NCBI RefSeq assembly: GCF_014839805.1
Contig: NC_051121.1
Coordinates: 4,633,116 to 4,697,115, forward strand
Reading direction: 5' to 3'
Source: Manduca sexta
Taxonomy: Eukaryota; Arthropoda; Insecta; Lepidoptera; Sphingidae
DNA length: 64,000 nucleotides
In this document: one piece after another, positions 45,716-56,010 of the stretch
How positions within the stretch are numbered: the stretch's first letter is position 1
Layout of the letters: each line of letters starts with the position of its first letter
Position numbers and translations under genes: made by a program
Notes under the pieces: model-generated
The model's input: the letters and a program-made list of their open reading frames with translations, nothing else
Databases searched by the model: none
What the model was told of the DNA's origin: nothing

Positions 45716-45972
45716 GTTTACCTTACTATAATGTTTCTGCACAAGTTTGTTAAATGTTATTATGCCAGGATATTTGTTAGAAGTAAACGCAGAAATCTCT
45801 GAACTTAATATTATCCTATGCAGTTTAAAAGTATAAAAATCGAACTCGCAAGTGACCATTTTTATTAGTAATGCCATATCATATTTAAATCGCAAAAGCA
45901 CGATATTTTTAACGGAAAAATGACAAATTAAATTCCATGCATAAAATACCTTCGTATAAAATGTTTACAATA

Positions 45973-46155
45973 TGCACCGGAAAAATACCGTTTGATATTC
46001 CGGCCGAAAAATTCTGCTGTTTTTTGCAATTTTATTTACTAACGTATTGATGAATGTAGCGGAACGTCATGTTTGATCCTCCGTTCCATTGTTCAACTAT
46101 TGCCGAATTTTTACCGGTCCGAGTAAATATTTTCCGGTATTTTTCTGTAAAATGT
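45973..46155. repeat. Imperfect inverted repeat
   Basis: CACCGGAAAAATACCG...CGGCCGAAAAATTC on the left pairs with GAATTTTTACCGGTCCG...TTCCGGTATTTTTCTG on the right. It may be an old MITE. Confidence 0.5.
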
Positions 46156-46329
46156 ATATGTGTAACGCGGCGTGACAGGATTACTAGACCGGGATGCCAA
46201 TAGTTTTTGAGTCGGAATGGGATTTAGCTTAGTCGTGTTTTGTGTTGAGTTTTATTATAGGTTTTATTTCCAGCGCTTACACAGGTGAAATTTTTGCTAC
46301 AATTTAAATTTTAGAGATTTGACGTCGGT

Positions 46330-46395
46330 CTGCTCCTTGACCATGAACACTACAAAGTCTTTGCAACAACGGGAGAAAATTATAGTATAAACGAG
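46330..46395 (+). repeat. Repeat family G copy, truncated
   Basis: CTTGACCATGAACACTACAA, AGTCTTTGCAACAACGGGAG, then AAAATTATAGTATAAACGAG. The 3' part is cut off by the GC-rich block. Confidence 0.55.
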
Positions 46396-46940
46396 ATGAG
46401 TTCGCTTATTACTACCGCCCAGCTTTCGTGGGGGGCGACTGAGCGGTTATGCTGGGGTAACCGTGCCTTAAGGCCCGGCGTTAAGCCGCCCGGATTTGAT
46501 GGTGACCTTCGGGCGACCGTCGGGCCGAGTCCCTGACCCTATATACAACATAACCTATGCACGGCCTACCAGTTAAAACTCCACGGTGGCCCTCTTCGGC
46601 GCATTAGGGACGGCCGCGGGCTTCCTCTGACTGAGTGTCTAGTCTGCGACCGCAGCCGCCCCTGCGCGGTGTCGCCTTGCGGCCCGTCTCCTATGGGGGG
46701 GGGGGGGGGGGCTCAGAAGCTCCCGCGCACCGAAGGACGCCCTCGGCGTCTACGGCAGCGTGAGGCCAACTACACACACTGCCGTCCAACCCGGGGGTTA
46801 ACCGACAAATGTGCAAAGATGCACAGAAATGCACTAGGGCGGACAGCCCCCTGCTGCCCGCCGACGACCCCCTTCGTGGCCCCTATTAGTCGCCTCTTAC
46901 GACAGGCAGGGGATACCGTGGTGGAATTTTCCAAACGCCC
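46396..46940. mobile_element. GC-rich retroelement-derived block
   Basis: About 540 bases far more GC-rich than its surroundings, with a 17-base G run at 46695-46711. The motif TAGTCGCCTCTTACGACAGG then CAGGGGATACCG recurs, from memory, in untranslated regions of insect non-LTR elements. It also has GCTGGGGTAACCG, similar to GCCTGGGGTAACCGG in the 5' part of the LINE at 54.4 kb (- strand). The 92-codon frame over the G run is not a convincing protein. Confidence 0.55.
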
Positions 46941-47182
46941 CCATTAAACAGTAGAAACACCTCCCAACACTTTGAATTACAAAGTATTGTTTGGTATTCC
47001 ACTGCGCTCGCTATCCTCAGACGTAAATGTTAAGTCTTAGTATGTCCAGTAATTATGGTTACAATGTCCTTCAAACCGGAACAAAACAGTGACTACACAC
47101 TGCTGCTTGGCGGCAGAAATAGACATTGCAGTGGTGCCTACCCAGGCGGACTGTAACATCTGAGAGACCTACCACCAGTAAA
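46941..47182 (-). repeat. Repeat family C, lacking its tail
   Basis: AAACAGTAGAAACACCTCCC through CACACTGCTGCTTGGCGGCA to CCTACCACCAGTAA. The T-rich left edge seen in other copies is replaced by the GC-rich block. Confidence 0.85.
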
Positions 47183-47190
47183 GACGACTA

Positions 47191-47452
47191 ACCCCCTTAT
47201 TCATAAACGTTTTTTATCTAAGGACGGAGTAAAGCTGTGATAACAAGCCTGTTTCCCAGTGCCCAACGGCACCGAGAAATAGACATAGGGCCGTTGTGAT
47301 TGGTTATTATTGTTGTATTTCAATATTAGCCAATCACAACGGCCTTACGTCTACGCACTGCGAAGACTGCCATGCCGTCAGCACTGAGAAACAGACTTGT
47401 TATCACAGCCTTACTCAGTCGTTAGATAAAAAACGTTTATGAATAAGGGGGT
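47191..47452. mobile_element. MITE with long terminal inverted repeats, TA flanks
   Basis: Ends ACCCCCTTATTCATAAACGT and ACGTTTATGAATAAGGGGGT are exact inverses; TIR similarity extends about 70 bp (GTGATAACAAG...CTTGTTATCAC), with an inner stem GGCCGTTGTGATTGG / CCAATCACAACGGCC. TA lies at both edges, consistent with a Tc1/mariner-like target site. It is inserted 8 bases past the end of a family C copy. Confidence 0.85.
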
Positions 47453-48985
47453 TAGACTATATTATTTTTATAAAGTAAATAGTTCAATTGTTATGATTAT
47501 TCTTATTAAAATCAAATCTTTTGGTCGCTTATTCAAAAGTTTAATGATTGTCGCTTTGATATTAATGAGTTTCAAACGTCGATATGACATATAATATATA
47601 AACTCGATATATCTCTTTTAGTCGCTTACTCAAAATTTTTATGATTGTCGCTTAGATATGCATCAGTTTCATGCGTCGATGTTACACTTACTATCAGACA
47701 AGATATTTTTAAAAAATAAATCATTTTCTGCAGGCCAGTATTAATCTATATTCTACTTGTATACCTTTAAAGTAATCCCATACAGACAATACATGTCTGA
47801 AAGGCGCTTGAAGTAAAGAATGGATGTCGAACACGTAGCTGAGACGGGAACAAAGCCTTACTTAATCGCTTCGAATTGTCTCTCTCGTAACAATAGTGTT
47901 GGGTTCCATCCAGTGATTGTTCATTGTTGTTTTAATGTATTTTTATCGAGCGATATCTTGATGTTGAGAGATGTGTGAATGGAGATATTTCATTAATATC
48001 GAGTCTTTTTTCGATTGAATTTGCCAGTTATATCAAAAGATGGATTATAGAAAAATAATTACTTTGATATTAACGTTCGCTTCGTAGGTTAATATAGAAT
48101 GTAGTGGATATTTAACACACAGTTTTTCATTTTTTTGGGAATATTTGATGGTTATTCTATGATATTAATAAGCGTATAACAGCGGCGAGCATATAGAGTT
48201 TGTCTACTAAGAAATAATTAAATTCCTTGCCAAGTCCGCCAGGTATACAGTTTTGTAACACATGATACAGATCTGAAATGGGTGTAGATATTTATATTGT
48301 TCCTTACAATCCTGAATAGTTTATACAGATTTATGCTACCTTATATGTAGTTTTAGGTTTCTAACTAGAATCTAGATATTACTTACGACAATAGTAGCAA
48401 TGGGACCAACAAATATAAAAAAAAGCGTGGGAAAAATTTTAAACAGATTTTTTAGTTTATAAATACAGAGAATACGTCTCGGGAACCTGATTATACTATT
48501 ACTTGCTTGTTGTGTGAATTACAGAAAACCCAACACTTAAATTTATGATTTATTATGGTTTTTTAAGGATGTAATATGTTTATTTCTCCTCTTAGTCATC
48601 CCTAATGGCCTTTCCCGCCATCTGTTAATTGGCAAGCAGTTCTACCTTTTTCTTTACTATATAAAAGCCTACACTGTATTTCGGAATTGTGCGAGCATTA
48701 TCCAGCCTTGGGCAATATTTAGTCCATTTCTACTTAACTAAGTCGACTAAAAACATAAACGTCTAGTAAATAGCTAAGCATATAAATTACAAAAGAAAAT
48801 GAAGGGCGCAGTATAGTAATGTTTGTAATATTTTGTCTCTTAATTTAAGAGCTTTTTTTCATAAAGGCGTAGCGTTTAAAAAATGACAACGTTTTATGAT
48901 TATAGCAGGGAACAGGGCCGGTTTAAAGTGTTTTGTGGTGGGTCTGTACCGGTAACTCGTAAATATCGTATTTCAAAATCTGTTG
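47453..48985. other. AT-rich stretch
   Basis: No gene or repeat recognised. Confidence 0.45.
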
Positions 48986-48998
48986 AAACGATTAAATA

Positions 48999-49293
48999 AT
49001 AATAATAATAATAATATCAGCCCTGTATTATATACTTGCCCACTGTTGAGCACGGGCCTCCTCCACTACTTAGAGGGTTTAGGCCTTAGTCCACCACGCT
49101 GGCCTAGTGCGGATTGGTAGACTTCACACACCTTCGAAATTCCTATAGAGGAACTTCTCAGATGTGCAGGTTTCCTCACGATGTTTTCCTTCACCGTTAA
49201 AGCGAACGATAAATTCACAAAGAATGCACACATGATTTTTTAGAAAAGTCAGAGGTGAGTGCCCTAGGGATTTGAACCTGCGGACATTCGATT
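48999..49293 (-). mobile_element. SINE B, 5'-truncated, with 13-bp TSD
   Basis: Body, tail and B box are intact, but the first ~35 bases including the A box are missing. AAACGATTAAATA occurs at 48986-48998 and 49294-49306, so it inserted in truncated form rather than decaying later. Confidence 0.9.
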
Positions 49294-49432
49294 AAACGAT
49301 TAAATATTATGGTCTAATAAATAATACGTATAATGAAGTTTATAGGTTCTAAGTATGTGCTGTACGCTAGTTTTGTTTTGTTCAATTTTGTTCTAAAGGG
49401 TAATTACTAATAGCTAATTTATTAAATACTTT

Positions 49433-49735
49433 TTTATATTGTTTTGAATTATGAGACGAGCTTGCCATTCTGATGGTAAGCGATACGACCGCCCATAAAC
49501 AGTAGAAACACTATCTAACACCATGAATTACACAGTATTATTTGGTATTCCACTGCTCTCGCCATCCTTAAACATGTGATGTTAAATCTTATTATGAGCA
49601 GTAGTTACACTGGCTACAATGTTTTCTAAACCGGAACACAACAGTGACTACACACTGCTGCTTGGCGGCAGAAATAGACATTGCGGAGGAACCTACCCAG
49701 CCGGAGTCTCAGGTATGAGAAACCTACCACCAGTG
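49433..49735 (-). repeat. Repeat family C, near full-length
   Basis: TGAGACGAGCTTGCC, CTGATGGTAAGCGATACGAC, CGGAACACAACAGTGACTAC and CCTACCACCAGTG. Confidence 0.85.
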
Positions 49736-50286
49736 AACGTATACGTACACCTATCTAATAATTGAGTTTATTATTACTTCATATTAGTATACGTATTGTT
49801 TATTAAATTTATGAACAGCTTAATGTCTAAGACGTGAAATTGTTTACACAAACTGACACAATACGCCATAATCTCCCTTCTAACGTGTTACTTTGGACGA
49901 AATTAGTCGACGTCTAATTAAATCGTATAAACAACAGAAATTGAGTAACTCAAACAATGCGGTGTCAAATGTGTCAACGCACCGCCCACGTTGCGAGGTG
50001 GCCTCGATGGGGGCGTTATTCAGACGCACTGAATACGGGCCTGGCGTAAACAGGAGCATAAATCAGAAACGACTGGCTTTTATGAGCACACATTTTTAAA
50101 TTGTAACTTGAAGGTTATGTTGATTGAAAAATATTTTTGTTGATCGCGGATGCGTTGTGGAGTATTAAGAATGTTTTTAGAGTAATTAATATTTTTCCGA
50201 GATCGTACAAAAATGCAAGGTAATCTGGAGAAACTCCTTAATTCGCGTCCAAAAAATAAACGTATCTGTTGCGTATATTTGCCATC
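49736..50286. other. Spacer with GC-richer patch
   Basis: 49975-50060 is GC-richer (GCCCACGTTGCGAGGTGGCC and following) with short frames; I cannot assign it. Confidence 0.35.
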
Positions 50287-50333
50287 AGTGGGGTGAGATG
50301 CAATTTTCCGAAAGGGAATGCGATTCAACATTT
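50287..50333 (-). repeat. Repeat family F, tail half, split by LINE
   Basis: GGGTGAGATGCAATTTTCCG then AAAGGG..GATTCAACATTT matches GGTGAAATTTTCCAAAAGG..GACACAACATA of the intact F copy at 14.1 kb. The rest of the copy continues on the other side of the LINE. Confidence 0.65.
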
Positions 50334-50424
50334 GGTATTGGTATTGGTATTGGTTATGGGCTCCTTTTTCCGCATTTAGCCCGTAAAAAAAAAGTCGGGC
50401 CATTGTGCGTGACATGCATGCCGG

Positions 50425-50911
50425 CTACAGAGCAAGCCAGCCTAACTCCTTCCAGAAGCGCAGGATCCTCCTGGTGTCTCCACAGGCTTCTCGGAGTGAC
50501 CCCGGCGAATCGAGGATTTTTGCCCGTTGCGCAGCTACTCCTTCACATTCCAGGATGACGTGGTAAGCTGTTTCATCGGCCAACAGACATCCCCCTACAT
50601 AGGGGGCTGTCGGTTATACCTAGAACATATAAATGTTTGTTTAGTGGGCAATGTCCAGTAATGGTACCTACGACTATGCGTAGGGATGCCCTGTCCAAAG
50701 ATAAAAGGCGCTTAGTCAGACGAGAGTCCGGGTGTGGCACGGCTTCCCGGGATTGTCTGCATGTACTGATACTCGCCCATTGATCCGCGTGTAGTTTATG
50801 TGTTCTGTGACGCAGCCATGTTCTCAGCTGGTCAAGGGGAGCGCCATGATTGGTTCGGGACCCAGTAAAGTCTGGTCCGATCCTCTTTTGCCAGCTCGTC
50901 AGCTGCGTCAT
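50425..50911 (-). pseudogene. LINE protein, C-terminal part with CCHC motif
   Basis: In frame with RNase H only after a one-base correction in an A4 run near 50890, it reads QKRIGPDFTGSRTNHGAPLD to GHCPLNKHLYVLGITDSPLC. A further one-base change in a G5 run near 50597 gives CRGCLLADETAYHVILEC, i.e. C-x2-C-x8-H-x4-C, the usual last motif of such proteins. It ends RFWKELGWLAL with a TAG at 50425-50427. Confidence 0.75.
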
Positions 50912-52118
50912 TTCCTAGAGAGCCACTGTGCCCTTTGATCCACTGTAGGGTAACTGAGTTAGTCTTTCCTATACCCTCCAGTGCTTGGTGGCACTCTAGT
51001 ATGAGCCCTGATTGAATGGTCTTGCTATCAAGGGCTCGTAATACAGCAGCGCTATCGGATACAATGCGTATTTTGTGGCCTATAAGGCCCCGCTTTTCCA
51101 CTGCTCTGGCTGCCTCCGTGATGGCGACACATTCACATTGGTAGATGGAACTGTGTGCGCCTAAGGCCATTGATATCTTGATGTTAATTTCTGGTAAGAA
51201 CACACCTGCCCCCGATCCTGTTCTGGTCTTAGACCCATCGGTGTATATTCGCAGTTCGTGTGTGCCAGACCAGTCATGCTGTTCTTCGGTCAGCCTTACG
51301 GTGTAGTTTTTTCCGAAGATATATTGTTTGGGTACCCTGTCGTTGGGAGCGGCCATCAGTGGTTTATAGTTGATGGCCTCTACCAGAATTTCGGCGTGGG
51401 CACCTATTGCTGTACCCCAGAGCTTGAGTGTCTTTAGCCTGACTGCTGCTGAGGCTGCCTCTTGTTGGATAAACAGATCCAGGGGCGGCAGTCCCAACAG
51501 GACCTCTAAAGCAGCTGTGGGTGTAGTTTTCATGCAGCCCGTTGTAGCTGTACACGCTAATCTCTGAAATTGCTGCAGTTTGTTTCTAGCTGTGGATAGT
51601 TTGGTTCTGGGCCACCAGACTACAGCTCCATAGGTGGTGATTGGTCGTACCACCGCAGTATATAGCCATCTGGCAATTTTAGGGTGTACGCCCCAAGTTT
51701 TGCCGAGAAGTCTTTTACACTGCCAGAATGTGATACAGGCCTTTTCTAGTTTGTGGTCCAGATGTTTATTCCATAACAGTTTATCATCCAAAATGACACC
51801 TAGGTATTTCACCTCTTTTGTAAGAGATAACGTGGTGCCTTGTAATTTAGGTAAGCGAAAATTTTCTATAGTTCGCTTTCTTGTGAACAATACGAGTTCG
51901 GTTTTCGATGGGTTTGCCGTTAGTCCTTGTTCTAGGCACCATCGTTCGACGATTTTGAGGGCCCCTTGCATGAGATCGCATAGGACGCCTTCGAATTTTC
52001 CCTTAACAAGGATCGCTACATCGTCTGCATAGCCTACAGTGTGGAAGCCCGCCTCGTTTAGTGACCTAATTAGGTCATCCACTACGAGGTTCCACAGGAG
52101 TGGCGATATTACTCCCCC
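50832..52118 (-). pseudogene. LINE reverse transcriptase (C half) and RNase H
   Basis: Begins GGVISPLLWNLVVDDLI, then the catalytic box GYADDVAI, the NPSKTELVLF block and KYLGVILDDKLLWNKHL (thumb). RNase H follows: IYTDGSKTRTGSGAGVF (first Asp), YQCECVAITEAA (Glu), IRIVSDSAAVL (Asp), WIKGHSGSLGNDAADELAK (His and last Asp). All catalytic residues are present and there is no internal stop. Joined to the preceding part by a one-base shift in the C6 run at 52114-52119 (+ strand). Confidence 0.9.
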
Positions 52119-52795
52119 CATGTGGGCAGCCTTTCGATACAATGGCTCGGACTTTGCCATTGACTGTCACCTGCACCGCTCTTTTCCTTAGCATATTACC
52201 TATCCAGTTGGCTGTGGATGGGTCAGCACCATGGTTGAGCAGTGCACGGCTTATGCTGTTAAACTGCGTCTTGTCAAAAGCTCCTTCGATGTCAATGAAG
52301 GCTGCAAGCGCTGAAGATTGAGTTGATAGTGCGCTCTCTATTGTCGTAATGACATTGTGAAGCGCTGATTCGGTTGATTTGCCAGAGGAGTAGGCGTGTT
52401 GTTGGTGATGTAGAGGGTGGTAAGTTAGAGCCTCATCTCGGAGATCTCGATCACACAATCTCTCCATTGCCTTAAGAAGGAAGGAAGTGAGGCTGATTGG
52501 TCTATACGATTTTGGTCGTGTATAGTCGCTCTTACCTGGTTTAGGTATAAATACTACTTTTACTTCTCTCCATTTATGGGGGGTGTAGCAGTGTATGAGG
52601 CATCCTCGGTAGATCTTGACTAGATGTGGAGCAATTGTGCTTTTGCTCCACTGTAGAAGTCCTGGGAAGATGCCGTCAAGACCAGCCGCTTTATAGGCAG
52701 AGAAGCTGTTTATTGCCCATAGGACTTTTTCCAGCGTGATTACTCGCTGGGCAGTAGAGATGGCGTCGCTAGTTGCTAGTTTAAATTTTTGTTGA
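52115..52795 (-). pseudogene. LINE reverse transcriptase (N half)
   Basis: Reads KFKLATSDAISTAQRVITLE, the AAGLDGIFPGLLQW block, VVFIPKPGKSDYTRPKSYRP (fingers), HAYSSGKSTESALHNV, AAFIDIEGAFD (motif A, catalytic Asp) and VSKGCPHGG, where the frame shifts. It is intact as a catalytic domain apart from that shift. Confidence 0.9.
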
Positions 52796-53450
52796 ACTCC
52801 TCCTCCCATGTGGTGTTCTCCGTTACGGAGCAACCTGGAAAGTGTGTGTTAAGTAACAGCTCGCACATTTCTGTGTCGGTTGTTGTATAGCTGTTATCTG
52901 GTTTCTTCAGGGAGCCTAGGTTGCGATCTGGGTCTTTAGATAGGATTTTTCTCACCCTAGCTGCCTGTGTGTTTGATTTAATGTTAGTACAGAAAGTTCG
53001 CCAGCATTCGCGCTTCCGTACCCGGATGCATTTTTTGTATGCTGCCTGGGTTGCCTTGTACGCATCCCAGTCTTCTGCTTTCCTTGTGTTTTTTGCTCTG
53101 TTAAACAGTTTGCGTAGTTTGCATCTCAATTTCTCGAGTTGAGGACTCCACCAGCCGCTGCGATTGGCAGTCCTAGGCGTGTGTCCCGTGAGCGGACAGC
53201 TTTTTTGAAATGCGTCTATTAGTGTTTCTGTCAGTTTATTTACGTGTTTCTCTATGTCAGCCGGCCCGCCATATTCCTCGGGGATATGTTTGAGGTTCGG
53301 GCTTGCTGACACCAGCTTTCCGAACCATACGCTATCAGTTCTTCTAGGGTTGCGCCAAGGTTCGGGCTTCTTGGTGTCCACGTTCAGTTTATATCTTATC
53401 CATCTGTGATCCGAGTTGGATAGTTCGTTAGATACCTGCCAATCTGATAT
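52796..53450 (-). pseudogene. LINE linker, with end of endonuclease
   Basis: Starts with WQVSNELSNSDHRWIRYKLN, where SDH is the conserved final motif of the APE-type endonuclease, then a Lys/Arg-rich linker (KLRCKLRKLFNRAKNTRKAE and WRTFCTNIKSNTQAARVRKI). Ends at a one-base shift in a T5 run (+ strand, ~52788) before the reverse-transcriptase part. Confidence 0.8.
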
Positions 53451-54181
53451 TTTTCCGAAATATTATCCGTTGACAGTGTTATGTCTATAATAGTTTGGTA
53501 TCTGGAAGTTACAAAAGTGGGTTCGGACCCTCTGTTTATGAGCCTAAGATTAGTGGAGAATAGAAATTCAACCAAGTCATCACCTCTTTTATTGGAAGCG
53601 CCGCCACCCCAGATAGTATGATGAGCGTTCGCGTCCGCCGAGATGATCAGCTCAAGCTTCTTGTCTTCGCAGTGTCTAATTAGGTTCACTAGCTCGACCG
53701 TCGGTACGTCCGCGTCGCCCGGTAGGTAGGCGGACGCTAGTATTACCTCCGGGATGCTAGGACAGCTGCTCCGGAGCCTGACTGTGGTCAGGTCTCTGGA
53801 ACAGAACTCATTAATTATAACTGCGTCAATTGATTTGGGTACGTAGATGCAGGTGCGTGGGTTATTGACGGTGGTATCGAGTAGGATCTTACCTCCTATG
53901 TTGCTCAGACTCTCTGTGCGTTTATTTTTTTTCCGCATGTCGGAGGGTGTTTTTTTCCGCTGGACCACCTGCCAGACCTGCTCACCAGCCAACCATGAAT
54001 TAGGGGCGGTGGCGGTCGATGTGCTAGGGCTAGGCGCTTCCACGGAGGAAGCAGCGACCGGCCCCTGTGTGTTGTGGGGCGCTTCCACGGAAGCAGCGAC
54101 CCTTCCGACTATGTTGCCGTGCGCTTCGTTAGAACCAGCGGACGGCTTGTTAGTTTTGTTGATACTCTTCGCTTTTGGCAT
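53451..54181 (-). pseudogene. LINE N-terminal segment fused to endonuclease
   Basis: Starts MPKAKSINKTNKPSAGSNEA and has a low-complexity Ala/Ser/Thr/Pro region with a repeated VAASVEAP-type phrase. At about residue 97 it runs into endonuclease sequence: NIGGKILLDTTVNNPRTCIY, ILASAYLPGD, IISADANAHHTIWGG (metal-binding Asp) and SEPTFVTS..IDITL. The first third of an APE-type endonuclease (with its Asn and Glu) is missing, so the N-terminus probably comes from ORF1 or the ORF2 leader through a frame-keeping deletion. A one-base loss in an A5 run near 53453 then breaks the frame. Confidence 0.75.
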
Positions 54182-54899
54182 AGTGAGTGACTATATATCA
54201 TTCATTCCCCGTGGCGTCCCACCCTCCTTGGAGCCCGCAGATGGGGATGCTCATTCGAGCACCAGGACCTACCACAGGGAGTATAGGACCCAGGATCCGT
54301 GATGCAGCGAGTCCGCACGGTGCGAGGGGTGCCAAGGCTGCCGAGACCGAGATTTTGGTTCGTGCTAGCTCTGGTCCCCGCGCTCCGCCGACTGCGCACC
54401 CCATGACCCCGTAATCCTCGCCAGCAACCCTTAAGGGGTGCCCTTACCGGTTACCCCAGGCTGGCTAGTTCCTGGGGCTACCGTTTAGAAGGAATGCCGG
54501 ACCAAAGGGGGCGTGTTGTCCCCACCGGTATCAACAGCCGACCAGCAGTAGACTCAACCCCCCAGGATTCCATTATCCCCTCGTACGACGCTCAACTACG
54601 CACGGTACAAGACGTAGGTGGGCTCATACCCCTCCACTACAGAGAGGTCGGTCTGACACGCCCACAGGTCATAACCTACCAGTCCTTTTTGCCGCGTAGC
54701 CGCAAGGTCTCTGGTTAAGCCTCTTCGGATAAACTCCGGTGGTTGGGAGGGTACTTCGCCAACGGTGAGCCAGACCCTATACGGGGAGTGATTCGCCGTT
54801 GCCCAGGTATACCGGCGGTGAAGGATCGGCATTCTACTTGGACTTATCCGCATAGACCACCCATCCCGCCGCACACGAGGAGGTGACCCAACATATACC
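54182..54899 (-). other. LINE 5' leader
   Basis: GC-rich with several short frames on both strands, none with recognisable protein. Contains GCCTGGGGTAACCGGTAAGG on the - strand. Confidence 0.6.
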
Positions 54900-55035
54900 C
54901 AACATTTACTAATATACTAATATGCATGAATGCGGTTTGCAAATCTTTTTAATGATAATTAGATTCTATATTAGTTTTATATAAAGAGAAGTCCGAAGGA
55001 ATCGGGTTATTTGGACTCTTCGTCACTGTTTGCCA
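54900..55035 (-). repeat. Repeat family F, head half, split by LINE
   Basis: CTAATATGCATGAATGCGG, TAATTAGATTCTATATTAG, GGGTTATTTGGACTCTTCGT match the head side of the F copy at 14.1 kb. Confidence 0.75.
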
Positions 55036-55482
55036 TCTTCAAGAAAATCGCAATGATTAGCAAAGAGGAACAAAAATTAGTAACTGGCATAACAATACAA
55101 AGTTACTATCTTTGAATTATTCTTTAGTTTGCAATTTAAAGATAACTACAGGCTTGTAAAACGCAATTTAATGTACGAAATCGCTGTCATAAAATTTACA
55201 GCAAAATAATTATAAAAAATTAACTTATTACAATTTTTTTCGAACAGAATTATATTTAATGTACAATATCTTCAAAGTTATCCTGTATGAGATACGAATC
55301 TCTACTCCGAGAGTACGATTCTAAACTCTATTACCACGACATTGGATTGTTATAAGTTGTGAGGCGTTTGCGAAGTCACGTCCTCAGAATCTATATCAGA
55401 ACAATCGGATATTGTATGATGTCGGTATTGTAAACCAAAGACTGAGAATTGAGGTTTTCTTTTTATACGAACACAGCAAATT
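55036..55482. other. AT-rich spacer
   Basis: Nothing recognised. Confidence 0.45.
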
Positions 55483-55630
55483 GATTCCACTGCACCTGAT
55501 GATAAGTGGGGTCCAATATAATGTCGACTGACGAGAGATGATTACCCCTCGGCAGTCGACACAATTATGCCGGCCTGTTTGAAACTGATATACACAGGCT
55601 GATCCCGGAACGCCATAGTGGCCGACGTAT
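55483..55630 (-). repeat. Repeat family D, partial
   Basis: CACTGCACCTGATGATAAGT, GTCGACTGACGAGAGATGAT, CTCGGCAGTCGACAC and GGCTGATCCCGGAACGCC. It lacks the ATATATCCTACCACCAG end. Confidence 0.8.
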
Positions 55631-55839
55631 ATCGTGTTATAACAAAAAGGTAGCAAGGTACAAAGAGGTACTGTATTTCTAGGTTACTGTGTGATACAAA
55701 AGGCAATATACAATACGTGTAACTTTGTTTCGCTTGAGTGCGATATCAGCTGAGACGTTGTCAAATTAAAGTCAGCATCTTAAGATCCTCGCTATTTAAT
55801 AAATAGATATGAAGAACATGTCAAATGAAATTTTAATTC

Positions 55840-56010
55840 ACAGCATACAACGGTTTTTACACCTGAGTTTTATTTATTATACAGTGCAGCCTCAGCTGAG
55901 AGTAACTTGTTAAATGGCAACTTAAGTTTTGTTTATTAAATAGTTCAATACATTGAACGTCTACTTGAGATACTACTCAAAGATGAGATTTATTTATCAA
56001 TATCACCCTA
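55840..56010 (+). repeat. Repeat family E copy
   Basis: CCTCAGCTGAGAGTAACTTG, AATGGCAACTTAAGTTTTG, ACGTCTACTTGAGATACTAC and GATTTATTTATCAATATCAC. Confidence 0.6.

Larger units (their letters stand above)
50334..54899 (-). mobile_element. LOA-like non-LTR retrotransposon, ~4.57 kb
   Basis: On the - strand: a GC-rich 5' leader (~700 bases), one long reading path (54181 to 50425) with endonuclease, reverse transcriptase, RNase H and a C-terminal CCHC motif, a short 3' untranslated region and a tail of three CCAATA repeats. The presence of an RNase H domain and the sequence style point to the LOA clade (related to I and Jockey); not verified. CAACATTT at 50326-50333 and 54900-54907 is a probable 8-bp target duplication, and the flanks are the two halves of one F repeat. 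Typical relatives are longer and have a separate ORF1, so an internal deletion is inferred. A second CAACATA at 54889 leaves the 5' boundary uncertain by about 10 bases. Confidence 0.85.

Noticed and set aside
46669..46947. 92-codon frame with a Gly run
   Set aside because: The Gly run is the 17-base G tract; the rest looks like retroelement untranslated sequence.
47736..47760. Possible terminal exon of the candidate gene
   Set aside because: The acceptor word TTTTCTGCAG is fair, but the frame would add two residues and stop, and it lies 3.3 kb past several repeats; too weak to list.
50080..50558. Open frames of 111 and 86 codons
   Set aside because: They cross the LINE boundary or run antisense to the LINE C-terminus.
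54187..54874. Several 65-92 codon frames in the LINE leader
   Set aside because: GC-rich leader gives chance frames on both strands; none resembles an ORF1 product.
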